Shown here piece by piece: positions 1-5,273 of a DNA stretch of 5,273 nucleotides. Source of the DNA: CAZPXF01 sp964590945 (GTDB taxonomy: Bacteria; Bacillota; Clostridia; Lachnospirales; Lachnospiraceae); the NCBI GenBank assembly GCA_964590945.1, contig CAZPXF010000114.1:1-5273 (forward strand). The letters are read 5' to 3'. Below the pieces are notes generated by a model. It made no database searches. It saw nothing but the letters and a program-made list of their open reading frames with translations, and was not told where the DNA came from. The translations under genes were made by a program, and so were the position numbers. How positions within the stretch are numbered: the first letter of the stretch is position 1; each line of letters starts with the position of its first letter.

Positions 1-49
1 TATCGCCTTGCCAAGGCGAGGGTCGCGGGTTCGAATCCCGTCTCGTGCT
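1..49 (+). tRNA. tRNA-Gly (anticodon GCC), 3' part only, cut by the left edge
   Basis: This is the 3' half of a glycine tRNA; the acceptor 5' strand and D arm lie outside the window. The anticodon stem is TCGCC (3-7) paired with GGCGA (15-19) around the 7-base loop TTGCCAA (8-14), which puts the anticodon GCC at 10-12. A 5-base variable region (20-24) is followed by a T arm with stem GCGGG/CCCGT (25-29 and 37-41) and the canonical loop TTCGAAT (30-36). The 3' acceptor strand is CTCGTGC (42-48) with discriminator T at 49, as is usual for bacterial tRNA-Gly. No CCA is encoded, because the discriminator runs straight into a T tract, so the CCA end must be added by a nucleotidyltransferase. Confidence 0.93.
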
Positions 50-57
50 TTTTTTTT
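25..57 (+). terminator. possible tRNA transcript terminator: T arm or acceptor structure plus a run of nine T
   Basis: The tRNA 3' end is followed without any gap by T residues (49-57, including the discriminator). The G+C-rich T-arm hairpin ends at 41, eight bases before the T run, so this is not a canonical stem directly abutting U's. The tract is well placed to end tRNA transcription before the convergent araC-type gene, whose stop codon is at 66-68. The termination role is inferred from position; only the T tract is seen directly. Confidence 0.35.
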
Positions 58-65
58 GCGCATCT

Positions 66-974
66 TTATCCGTGCCGGTTCCCGACCCGGTATTCATTCG
101 GACTGATGCCGAAATACCGCCGGAACATTTTCCCGAAATAGCTTGGACTGTTAAATCCGGTGGATTCACTGATCTGCATGATGGAAAGATCCGTATTCGA
201 CAGCATATCTATAGCCAGCCCCAGCCGGTACTGGAGAATATAGGTTGTCGGAGACATGTGGAGCACTTTCTTAAAGCAACGCTGACACTCCCTCGGACAG
301 ATATTTACGGTTGCGGCAAGATCCTTTAAGGATATCTGCTCCTGGTAATGCTTATGTATATAATCCAGAAGCATCCGTGTCCTGCGGGAATCGACGGAAA
401 AGGAGTGATCCTCGGAGAAGATCTGTTCCTGATGATGCTTCACGATCAGATACCAGAGCCGCGATATTTCCTCGCGGATCGTAAATTCATATCCGTCAAA
501 TTCTTTGGCGCATGCCTGGTGGGCGTTTTCAATAGCCTCAAGGCACTGACTCTGCCAGCCGTTATCCGGAGAGAATATAACATAAGGAAGATTGTGCGCT
601 TTTGTCAGAGGGAACACATATTTCTGACTGAAAATACTGTCTGCGTTACCGCCTATAATTGCCGGGTCGACGACGATGGAGTGAAAAATGCAGTTTTCAT
701 TGCCGTCGATCGCCATGCGGTGGAGGACGTTGCTGTTGCAGAACAATCCGGAGCCGGACGGGACGGATATGCAGTCCTCGCCCAGATAGGCAAGAGCTGT
801 TCCCTGAACAACGACAAGAGCCTCTATATCTTTATGCCAATGCCACGGAACTTCATGCGTGACGTAATTTTGCAGGTTGGCCAGATAAGCGGAGACCGAA
901 AAGCCCTGATTGTCCGGGGGCAATATCTCCGATTGATTTGGGGATAAATGCAGATAACGCAGTTCATATCTCAT
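66..974 (-). CDS. AraC-family transcriptional regulator with N-terminal cupin sensor domain
   Basis: This 302-residue protein has the usual two-domain layout and length of AraC/XylS regulators. Residues about 20-150 form a cupin-like ligand-binding domain with the family signature PWHWHKDIEALVVVQG at 43-58. A linker runs to about 195. The C-terminal DNA-binding domain (about 200-297) holds two helix-turn-helix motifs: the first around ISLKDLAATVNICPRECQRCF (214-234), the second ending in GFNSPSYFGKMFRRYFGISPNEYR (273-296), the highly conserved AraC signature. The start is firm: an AGGAGG site on the minus strand (981-986) lies six bases before the ATG. The gene is divergent from the kinase and is probably its activator or repressor, responding to a sugar or polyol. 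The cupin fold suggests a small-molecule effector but does not say which one. Confidence 0.93.
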   Translation of the reverse strand: MRYELRYLHLSPNQSEILPPDNQGFSVSAYLANLQNYVTHEVPWHWHKDIEALVVVQGTALAYLGEDCISVPSGSGLFCNSNVLHRMAIDGNENCIFHSIVVDPAIIGGNADSIFSQKYVFPLTKAHNLPYVIFSPDNGWQSQCLEAIENAHQACAKEFDGYEFTIREEISRLWYLIVKHHQEQIFSEDHSFSVDSRRTRMLLDYIHKHYQEQISLKDLAATVNICPRECQRCFKKVLHMSPTTYILQYRLGLAIDMLSNTDLSIMQISESTGFNSPSYFGKMFRRYFGISPNEYRVGNRHG

Positions 975-1004
975 AGTATGCCTCCTAAATGTCGCTTTTG
1001 TTAT

Positions 1005-1033
1005 AGTATATGTCAGAATGTTTGTTGATGCAA
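1005..1033 (-). promoter_or_regulatory. predicted sigma-A promoter of the AraC-family gene
   Basis: Read on the minus strand, TTGCAT (1028-1033) and TATACT (1005-1010) are separated by 17 bases, close to the sigma-A consensus. Transcription would start near 998, giving a leader of about 24 bases with the AGGAGG site. The -35 box overlaps the -35 box of the kinase promoter on the other strand. It is predicted from sequence only. Confidence 0.65.
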
Positions 1034-1041
1034 GTAATATT
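1025..1041. repeat. imperfect direct repeat, copy 1 (candidate regulator site)
   Basis: TTGATGCAAGTAATATT is partly repeated 48 bp downstream as TTAGCATAAGTAGTATT (1073-1089). The last ten bases match at nine positions. This copy covers the -35 boxes of both divergent promoters. AraC-family proteins commonly bind direct repeats, so it is a reasonable operator candidate, but the region is AT-rich and chance similarity is possible. Confidence 0.35.
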
Positions 1042-1054
1042 ATTTCATTATAAT
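1025..1054 (+). promoter_or_regulatory. predicted sigma-A promoter of the kinase-dehydrogenase unit
   Basis: TTGATG (1025-1030) and a perfect TATAAT (1049-1054) are 18 bases apart. The expected start is near 1061, giving a leader of about 43 bases to the kinase ATG. The -10 box lies inside a 10-bp palindrome (1049-1058, TATAATTATA), which may only reflect the AT richness of the region. The imperfect -35 and 18-base spacer fit a promoter that needs help from an activator. Confidence 0.6.
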
Positions 1055-1072
1055 TATATTAGATATTGACGG

Positions 1073-1089
1073 TTAGCATAAGTAGTATT
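1073..1089. repeat. imperfect direct repeat, copy 2 (candidate regulator site)
   Basis: This is the second copy of the repeat at 1025-1041. It ends immediately before the kinase ribosome binding site (GGAGG, 1090-1094), inside the predicted leader. A protein bound here would lie just downstream of the transcription start. The operator role is a guess. Confidence 0.3.
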
Positions 1090-1103
1090 GGAGGCGACTA
1101 ATT

Positions 1104-2612
1104 ATGGCACAGTACGTGATTGGACTTGACAACGGCGGTACATCGACGAAGGCTGCTATTTTTGATCTGAATGGCAGGCAGTTATCATCCGCCGGCAAGT
1201 CGACGAAGATGATCACACCAAAGTCAGGATACACAGAAAGAGACATGGAAGAGCTTTGGCTTGCGAATTGTGATTGTATCAAGCGCGCGATCGAAAAGGC
1301 AGGGATCGACGCCGCGGACGTGATCGGACTTGCAGTTTGCGGTCATGGAAAGGGACTGTATCCGTGGGGCAAGGATGGAAAGCCTGCCTGCAATGGAATT
1401 GTTTCTACAGACAGCCGTGCATGGCAGTATCCGATCAAATGGAAGGAGAGCGGAGTCCACGAGGAGATCTATCCGCAGATCTGCCAGCAGTTCATGGCGT
1501 GTCAGCAGGTTTGTCTGCTGGCGTGGCTGAAGGACAATGAAAGAGAAGTATATGACAATATTGAGTGGGTATTTTCAGTCAAAGATTACATCCGTTTCCG
1601 TCTGACCGGAGAGGCATACAGTGAGGCTACTGATATTTCCGGTTCCGGACTTATGGATGTGAAGAATGCGAGATTTGACAAGGAGATCCTTGAAAAGCTT
1701 GGTATCGGGGAGATGTACGATGCGCTCGCACCGATTAAATATTCTTCTGACCTGTGCGGAACGATCACAGAGGAGGCTTCCGCGCTGACTGGACTTCCTG
1801 TCGGAACTCCGGTAGCCGGAGGAATGTTTGATATTGATGCATGCGCAGTTGCGGTCGATCTGACCAATCCTGAGAGAATGTGTACGATCGCAGGAACATG
1901 GAGCATCAATGAATTTATTTCCGACAAGCCGATCGTAAACGGGCCGGTTGCGATGAATTCCCTGTTCGCAATGCCGGGGTATTATCTGGTTGAGGAATGT
2001 TCCGCGACCTCGTCCGGAAATCTGGAGTGGTTTCTGGAGAACTGCATGGAGAACATGGAGGTTCCGGAGGGCAAGAATAAGTATGAGCTGATCAATGAAA
2101 TGGTTGCTTCCGTTCCGGCGGATCAGTGTGATGTCTATTTTCTTCCGTTCCTTTACGGATCAAATGCACATCCGCTTGGAAAGGCAGCATTCGTAGGACT
2201 GACGACCTTCCACAACAAAGCGTCCATGCTTCGGGCGATCTATGAAGGGGTTTGTTATTCCCACAAGACACATATTGACAAGCTTTTGTTATCCAGAAAG
2301 CCGCCGAAGGCGATCCGTATGGCGGGCGGAGCTGTCAACTCCAGGGTGTGGACGCAGATGTTCGCAGACGTTCTCGGATTTCCGATCGAGACGGTTGATG
2401 CAAATGAGCTCGGCGCTCTTGGATGCGGTATGGCGGCAGCGATCGCAGCAGGAATCTACAAGGACTATAAGGAGGCCGCGGAGCATATGGTACATGTGTC
2501 CGGCGTTGTAGAGCCTGATCCGGAGATGACCGCGATCTACGCAAAGAAATATGAGAAATATCGTGCAGTCAGCGCAGCGCTTGATACGGTGTGGGGGCAG
2601 TTTGAAATCTAG
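1104..2612 (+). CDS. FGGY-family carbohydrate kinase (pentulose, tetrulose or polyol kinase)
   Basis: This is a 502-residue cytoplasmic sugar kinase of full FGGY length, transferring the ATP gamma-phosphate to a sugar or polyol. The N-terminal phosphate-1 loop is GLDNGGTSTKAAIFD (7-21). The sugar-binding side carries CGHGKGLYPWG (79-89) and STDSRA (101-106). GGMFDID (239-245) holds the probable catalytic aspartate, D243. TIAGTWS (261-267) is the phosphate-2 motif. The ATP-binding C-terminal domain has MAGGAVNSRVWTQMFADVLGFPIE (406-429) and ELGALGCGMAAAIAAG (435-450). The general look is closest to L-xylulose kinase-like or erythritol kinase-like members, but FGGY specificity is hard to read from sequence. 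GGAGG (1090-1094) lies nine bases before the ATG. It is divergent from the AraC gene and followed by a polyol dehydrogenase, so the substrate is probably a polyol or the ketose derived from it. Confidence 0.9.
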   Translation: MAQYVIGLDNGGTSTKAAIFDLNGRQLSSAGKSTKMITPKSGYTERDMEELWLANCDCIKRAIEKAGIDAADVIGLAVCGHGKGLYPWGKDGKPACNGIVSTDSRAWQYPIKWKESGVHEEIYPQICQQFMACQQVCLLAWLKDNEREVYDNIEWVFSVKDYIRFRLTGEAYSEATDISGSGLMDVKNARFDKEILEKLGIGEMYDALAPIKYSSDLCGTITEEASALTGLPVGTPVAGGMFDIDACAVAVDLTNPERMCTIAGTWSINEFISDKPIVNGPVAMNSLFAMPGYYLVEECSATSSGNLEWFLENCMENMEVPEGKNKYELINEMVASVPADQCDVYFLPFLYGSNAHPLGKAAFVGLTTFHNKASMLRAIYEGVCYSHKTHIDKLLLSRKPPKAIRMAGGAVNSRVWTQMFADVLGFPIETVDANELGALGCGMAAAIAAGIYKDYKEAAEHMVHVSGVVEPDPEMTAIYAKKYEKYRAVSAALDTVWGQFEI

Positions 2613-2645
2613 TCCGCCGCAGTTCCGGCAGAGGGCTCTGTATTC

Positions 2646-2670
2646 AAAGGAATTCCCACGGGGATCCTTT
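2646..2670 (+). other. imperfect intercistronic hairpin between kinase and dehydrogenase genes
   Basis: AAAGGA (2646-2651) pairs with TCCTTT (2665-2670), and TCCC (2654-2657) pairs with GGGA (2661-2664). The loop is three bases and the left arm has a 2-base bulge. Three more pairs (TTC 2643-2645 with GAA 2672-2674) can form past a single bulged C. There is no U tract after it (CGAAAATAAAAC follows), so it is not a standard terminator. A smaller hairpin, CAGAG/CTCTG, sits just upstream at 2629-2640. It may stabilise or process the mRNA, or tune the ratio of the two enzymes. The rest of the 111-bp gap shows no convincing promoter. Confidence 0.5.
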
Positions 2671-2707
2671 CGAAAATAAAACTTTACTATTTATCAAATG
2701 ATTCATG

Positions 2708-2715
2708 AAAGGTGG
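2708..2715 (+). promoter_or_regulatory. ribosome binding site that fixes the dehydrogenase start
   Basis: AAAGGTGG matches the anti-Shine-Dalgarno complement with one mismatch and lies eight bases before the ATG at 2724. The upstream in-frame GTG at 2712 is inside this site, so it cannot be the initiator that the site serves. Confidence 0.8.
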
Positions 2716-2723
2716 TAACAACT

Positions 2724-3806
2724 ATGGCAATTGGAACAATTCCAAAGACAATGAAGGCACTGGTAGCTTATTCAAAGGATGATTATCGTTTTGAGCCGGA
2801 ATACCCGACACCGGAGTGCGGCCCGGATGATATTATTATTAAGACAGAGGCTTGCGGCATCTGTGCAGGCGATGTGAAATGTCACCACGGCGCATCCATG
2901 TTCTGGGGCGATGATGTACAGCCATCATGGGTTCAGCCTCCGTTTATTCCGGGTCACGAATTCTTCGGACATGTTGTTCAGATCGGTGAGAATGTAACAG
3001 AGTTTAAGCTTGGCGACAGAATCATCGCAGATCAGATCGTTCCTTGCGGAAAGTGCCGTTTCTGTAAGGATGGACATTACTGGATGTGCCAGCCGCATGA
3101 CATGCTTGGATTCATGTCTTATACAAACGGCGGCATGGCTGAGTATGTAAGATATCCAAAGACATGCGTGATCAGCAGAGTACCGGAAGAGATGCCTGTT
3201 GAGAAAGCGCTTCTGATCGAGCCTTACGGGTGCTCCAAGCATGCAGTAGACCGTGCGCAGATCACAAACGAGGACGTTGTGGTTATCTCCGGCGCAGGCA
3301 CACTCGGACTTGGTATGCTCACATACGCAAGAATGAAGAATCCAAAGCTCCTGATCGTTCTGGATATGCAGGACAACCGTCTTGAGAAAGCGAAAGAGTT
3401 TGGCGCTGACCTTGTATTTAACCCGGGCAAATGTGATATCGACAAAGAGATCAAGGCTCTGACAGATGATTATGGCTGCGATATCTATATCGAGGCAACC
3501 GGACATCCATCCAGTGTTATCCAGGGTCTGACGATCATCCGGAAGCTTGGAAGATTCGTAGAGTTCTCCGTATTCGGACAGACAACCGATGTTGACTGGT
3601 CTATCATCGGGGACAGAAAAGAGCTTGATATTCTCGGATCTCATCTTAGTCCGTATGCTTATCCATTTGTGATCGATAACATGATCAAGGGCAATCTTAA
3701 GACAGACGGCGTTGTAACAAGCTATTTCCCGATCGAGGAGTGGGAGAAGGCCTTTGACTACGCTTCCGGCAAATATGGCGATCTGAAAGTGGCTATTACT
3801 TTCTAA
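2724..3806 (+). CDS. zinc-dependent, NAD-linked polyol dehydrogenase, erythritol/L-threitol dehydrogenase-like
   Basis: This 360-residue medium-chain (MDR) alcohol dehydrogenase oxidises a polyol to a ketose. Catalytic zinc ligands are C47 (in CGICAGDVK), the GHE motif (H78-E79) and E166 (in EPYGC). The structural zinc site is C108, C111, C114 and C122 (CxxCxxCx7C). The Rossmann loop is GAGTLG (190-195), and D214 at the end of the second strand favours NAD over NADP. The segments KCHHGASMFWGDD (52-64), IVPCGKCRFCKDGHYWMCQPHD (105-126), AVDRAQIT (174-181) and VDWSIIGDRKELDILGSHL (290-308) strongly recall the erythritol/L-threitol dehydrogenase (EltD) described from Mycobacterium smegmatis, as I remember that sequence. 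Family membership is nearly certain; the exact substrate is an inference. It follows the kinase in the same direction and is probably cotranscribed with it. A GTG at 2712 would add four residues but lies within the ribosome binding site. Confidence 0.9.
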   Translation: MAIGTIPKTMKALVAYSKDDYRFEPEYPTPECGPDDIIIKTEACGICAGDVKCHHGASMFWGDDVQPSWVQPPFIPGHEFFGHVVQIGENVTEFKLGDRIIADQIVPCGKCRFCKDGHYWMCQPHDMLGFMSYTNGGMAEYVRYPKTCVISRVPEEMPVEKALLIEPYGCSKHAVDRAQITNEDVVVISGAGTLGLGMLTYARMKNPKLLIVLDMQDNRLEKAKEFGADLVFNPGKCDIDKEIKALTDDYGCDIYIEATGHPSSVIQGLTIIRKLGRFVEFSVFGQTTDVDWSIIGDRKELDILGSHLSPYAYPFVIDNMIKGNLKTDGVVTSYFPIEEWEKAFDYASGKYGDLKVAITF

Positions 3807-3835
3807 TTATAATACGATTATTTATGTGCTAAGAG

Positions 3836-3874
3836 AGGCACTGTCGGTGATTTTGCCGATGGTGCCTTTTCTTT
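3836..3874 (+). terminator. strong intrinsic terminator ending the kinase-dehydrogenase unit
   Basis: AGGCACTGTCGG (3836-3847) pairs over 12 bp, with two G-T wobbles, with CCGATGGTGCCT (3856-3867) around an 8-base loop. The run TTTTCTTT (3867-3874) follows immediately. It is 30 bases past the dehydrogenase stop and before the next promoter, so the secreted-protein gene is a separate unit. Confidence 0.92.
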
Positions 3875-3884
3875 GTAAAAGCAA

Positions 3885-3913
3885 TTGAAATCATCTTAGA
3901 TAGCATTTATAAT
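3885..3913 (+). promoter_or_regulatory. predicted sigma-A promoter of the secreted beta-helix gene
   Basis: TTGAAA (3885-3890) and a perfect TATAAT (3908-3913) are 17 bases apart, close to the ideal housekeeping consensus. Transcription would start near 3920, only a few bases before an in-frame ATG at 3923. This supports initiation at the GTG further downstream instead. Confidence 0.78.
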
Positions 3914-3943
3914 AAATAAAAAATGTGGATCCGGATTCATAAG

Positions 3944-3951
3944 AGGGGAGG
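3944..3951 (+). promoter_or_regulatory. ribosome binding site that fixes the GTG start of the secreted protein
   Basis: AGGGGAGG lies seven bases before the GTG at 3959. The in-frame ATG at 3923 has only A/T-rich sequence upstream and no Shine-Dalgarno site. Confidence 0.85.
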
Positions 3952-3958
3952 AATCAAA

Positions 3959-5113
3959 GTGAAAAAGAAACAAATGCGAAGTGTCCTTTTATTAATGTTA
4001 ATGGTCGTTCTTGGATTTATGGTATCTCTTCCTGCGGAAGCCGCAGGTCGTTCGGTTGCAAGAATTGGTAAAAAGAATTACAGTTCTCTCCGTCAGGCGG
4101 TCAGCAGTGTAAAGAATAACCAGACAATCGTACTTTTGAAGAATGTTACAGAAAAACGGCAGATCAGGTGTGAAAAGAATATCAAATATAAAATCAATTT
4201 GAACAAACACACACTGAAACTGAAAAATGGTATTATGGTGGACAAAGGAAATATCACTATTTGCAATGGAACGATGAAATCAAGCGATATCTATTTAAGA
4301 TCCTTGATTGAGGTTCAGAAAAAAGCAAAAGTTACCATCAATGGAGGTACGTATGTTGGAGTGTTGAAAACACAGAAGGGAGGAACTCTGAAGATTAATA
4401 AAGGAACGTTTAAAAATTATTCTGGTTTTATCAATATTGGAAATATGGGTACTACAGTGATTAAAAAGGGTTCTTTCAGTGCGACCGGAAAAGAGAGTAG
4501 TAATATTGGAAATGCTGGAAAGATTACAATCTATAATGGTTCCTTTACTTCAGATGGAGAAATCATAAATACGAACGATACTGCCAGCCGGGTTATAATT
4601 AAAAAAGGTACTTTTTACAGTAAAGGAAAGTACGATGGAAACTCTAATAAGATGTTTGAATGCGTTGAAGGAAAGATGTCGATCCGTAATGCAGATATAA
4701 AGGCGGATGGTTACGCTAATCCGGTGTATATCTATAGTGACGGATCGGTGGATGTGAAGAATTGCAGTTTTGTGCTTGGCAGTAAGCTGAAGAATAATGA
4801 GCGCAATCAGAGCATGTTCATTGTCCTTGGGAAATTAAATATGAATGGATGTACGGTTGTGGCAAAAGGAAAGACGGCGGTCAATGTGAATGGCTATAAG
4901 GCATCGTTTGTGATGAAGAATAGCAAGATAACGGGAGAACATGCATATATGTCTTATGCTAACAGTGAGCAATATCCGCTGATCATGCTTTCCCAAGGTA
5001 TCGCTCAACTGCAAAGCGGAACGATCCGGTGCACAGACCCGAACCGCGATATATTCTGTGTTGAGAAAAATATGAACTTAACACAAGGCGCAGCATTAAC
5101 AACGGTGCAGTAA
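3959..5113 (+). CDS. secreted, lysine-rich protein with beta-helix-like repeats; function unknown
   Basis: Read from the GTG, this is a 384-residue protein. It opens with a classic signal peptide: KKKQMR, a hydrophobic core (about 8-24) and a probable signal peptidase I site AEA|AG after residue 28. The mature part starts with ARIGKKNYSSLRQAVSSVKNNQTIVLLKNVT (34-64), a lead-in often seen in Gram-positive surface proteins with right-handed beta-helix domains. About eleven copies of a strand-turn motif (x-I-x-x-G-T/S-F) follow, spaced 19-32 residues apart and starting near 98, 124, 143, 165, 188, 211, 239, 263, 292, 316 and 348; examples are TINGGTY, KINKGTF, TIYNGSF and IIKKGTF. No LPxTG signal, transmembrane tail, SLH, choline-binding or LysM domain is seen. 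It is very rich in lysine, so it may stay on the wall by charge or be released. It could bind polysaccharide, but no catalytic residues can be assigned. The gene looks more AT-rich than its neighbours. Confidence 0.82.
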   Translation: MKKKQMRSVLLLMLMVVLGFMVSLPAEAAGRSVARIGKKNYSSLRQAVSSVKNNQTIVLLKNVTEKRQIRCEKNIKYKINLNKHTLKLKNGIMVDKGNITICNGTMKSSDIYLRSLIEVQKKAKVTINGGTYVGVLKTQKGGTLKINKGTFKNYSGFINIGNMGTTVIKKGSFSATGKESSNIGNAGKITIYNGSFTSDGEIINTNDTASRVIIKKGTFYSKGKYDGNSNKMFECVEGKMSIRNADIKADGYANPVYIYSDGSVDVKNCSFVLGSKLKNNERNQSMFIVLGKLNMNGCTVVAKGKTAVNVNGYKASFVMKNSKITGEHAYMSYANSEQYPLIMLSQGIAQLQSGTIRCTDPNRDIFCVEKNMNLTQGAALTTVQ

Positions 5114-5159
5114 TCTGGCAGCATTTAGAATCTCATCGTTAGTTTGCCGATATAAAAGC

Positions 5160-5187
5160 TTGAGTAAAAAAATTCTTGTGGTATACT
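5160..5187 (+). promoter_or_regulatory. predicted extended -10 promoter of the right-edge gene
   Basis: TTGAGT (5160-5165) and TATACT (5182-5187) are 16 bases apart, and TGG directly precedes the -10 box, giving an extended -10 element. The leader would be roughly 30 bases. No clear intrinsic terminator for the upstream gene is visible between 5114 and 5160, so read-through is possible. Confidence 0.6.
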
Positions 5188-5207
5188 GTTTCTATATGTA
5201 AATCGAT

Positions 5208-5215
5208 AAAGGTGG
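5208..5215 (+). promoter_or_regulatory. ribosome binding site of the right-edge gene
   Basis: AAAGGTGG lies seven bases before the ATG at 5223. It is the same near-consensus sequence used by the dehydrogenase gene, and it supports a real gene start although only 17 codons are visible. Confidence 0.75.
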
Positions 5216-5222
5216 GGAACAG

Positions 5223-5273
5223 ATGACATATGAAGAGGCGTCTGCTTATATCGCAGATGCAGCTAAGTACAAA
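5223..5273 (+). CDS. 5' end of a gene, possibly folylpolyglutamate/dihydrofolate synthase; cut by the right edge
   Basis: Only 17 codons are present: MTYEEASAYIADAAKYK. The opening M-x-Y-E-E-A-x-x-Y-I is typical of the N-terminus of Firmicutes FolC proteins, which add glutamate to folates in the cytoplasm. The ATG, the ribosome binding site and the promoter upstream make it a genuine start. The FolC assignment rests on this short stretch and is tentative, because a short helical N-terminus can resemble other families. The ATP-binding and Mur-ligase-like motifs that would settle it lie outside the window. Confidence 0.55.
   Translation, partial: MTYEEASAYIADAAKYK

Noticed and set aside
1..57. 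tRNA-Gly 3' end as an attachment site for an integrated element
   Set aside because: tRNA 3' ends are common integration sites and catabolic cassettes can be islands, but I see no integrase and no second copy of the tRNA 3' sequence in the window.
348..947. Long plus-strand open frame (199 codons) opposite the AraC-family gene, with shorter ones at 45-329 and 659-862
   Set aside because: They lie antisense to a clearly recognisable regulator with conserved domains, lack suitable ribosome binding sites and show no recognisable protein features.
2646..2670. Intrinsic terminator after the kinase gene
   Set aside because: The hairpin has a bulge and is followed by an A-rich sequence, not a U tract, and no promoter is visible before the dehydrogenase.
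2685..2690. TACTAT as a -10 box for a separate dehydrogenase promoter
   Set aside because: No acceptable -35 sequence is found at 16-18 bases upstream (GGATCC at 2662-2667).
2712..2723. GTG at 2712 as the dehydrogenase start
   Set aside because: The codon overlaps the AAAGGTGG ribosome binding site; the ATG at 2724 has ideal spacing.
2925..3644. Minus-strand open frame of 239 codons opposite the dehydrogenase
   Set aside because: It is a shadow of a well-conserved zinc dehydrogenase and its translation has no recognisable domain.
3959..5113. Repeats of the secreted protein as a DNA repeat array or CRISPR-like structure
   Set aside because: The periodicity is at protein level with variable spacing of 19-32 residues; the DNA units are not near-identical.
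5114..5160. Terminator after the secreted-protein gene
   Set aside because: Only 4-bp pairings (for example GGCA/TGCC and ATCG/CGAT) can be drawn and there is no T run after them.

Overview
The window looks like a chromosomal stretch of a low-to-moderate GC Gram-positive anaerobe, most likely a gut Clostridia (Lachnospiraceae-like) species. The reasons are the strong AGGAGG-type ribosome binding sites, consensus sigma-A promoters, a tRNA gene with no encoded CCA, a GTG-started secreted protein with a Gram-positive signal peptide, and the general look of the proteins. The taxon is an inference; nothing here fixes it to a genus.

Layout from left to right: the 3' half of a tRNA-Gly(GCC) gene (1-49) followed by a T tract; a convergent minus-strand AraC-family regulator (66-974); a 129-bp divergent control region in which the two predicted promoters overlap at their -35 boxes; an FGGY-family carbohydrate kinase (1104-2612); a 111-bp gap with an imperfect hairpin; a zinc-dependent polyol dehydrogenase resembling erythritol/L-threitol dehydrogenases (2724-3806, start corrected to the ATG); and a strong intrinsic terminator (3836-3874). 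A separate unit follows: a consensus promoter (3885-3913) and a secreted, repeat-rich, lysine-rich beta-helix-like protein read from a GTG (3959-5113). Finally, another promoter (5160-5187) precedes the first 17 codons of a gene that resembles folC (5223 to the edge).

The regulator, kinase and dehydrogenase form a small catabolic module. A cupin-AraC sensor is divergent from a kinase and a dehydrogenase that lie in one transcription unit. The simplest reading is inducible use of a short polyol or ketose, possibly a C4 compound such as erythritol or threitol via erythrulose, or a C5 equivalent. The dehydrogenase would make the ketose and the kinase would phosphorylate it, or the polyol could be phosphorylated first. 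No transporter, isomerase or aldolase is visible, so the pathway is incomplete in this window. The substrate cannot be fixed from sequence alone.

The secreted protein is transcriptionally insulated from the module and visibly more AT-rich. It has about eleven copies of a short strand-turn motif but no sorting signal, transmembrane anchor or recognisable cell-wall-binding domain. It is the least explained gene here. I see no CRISPR array, insertion sequence, integrase or other mobile element, and I do not see evidence for a wholly new system.
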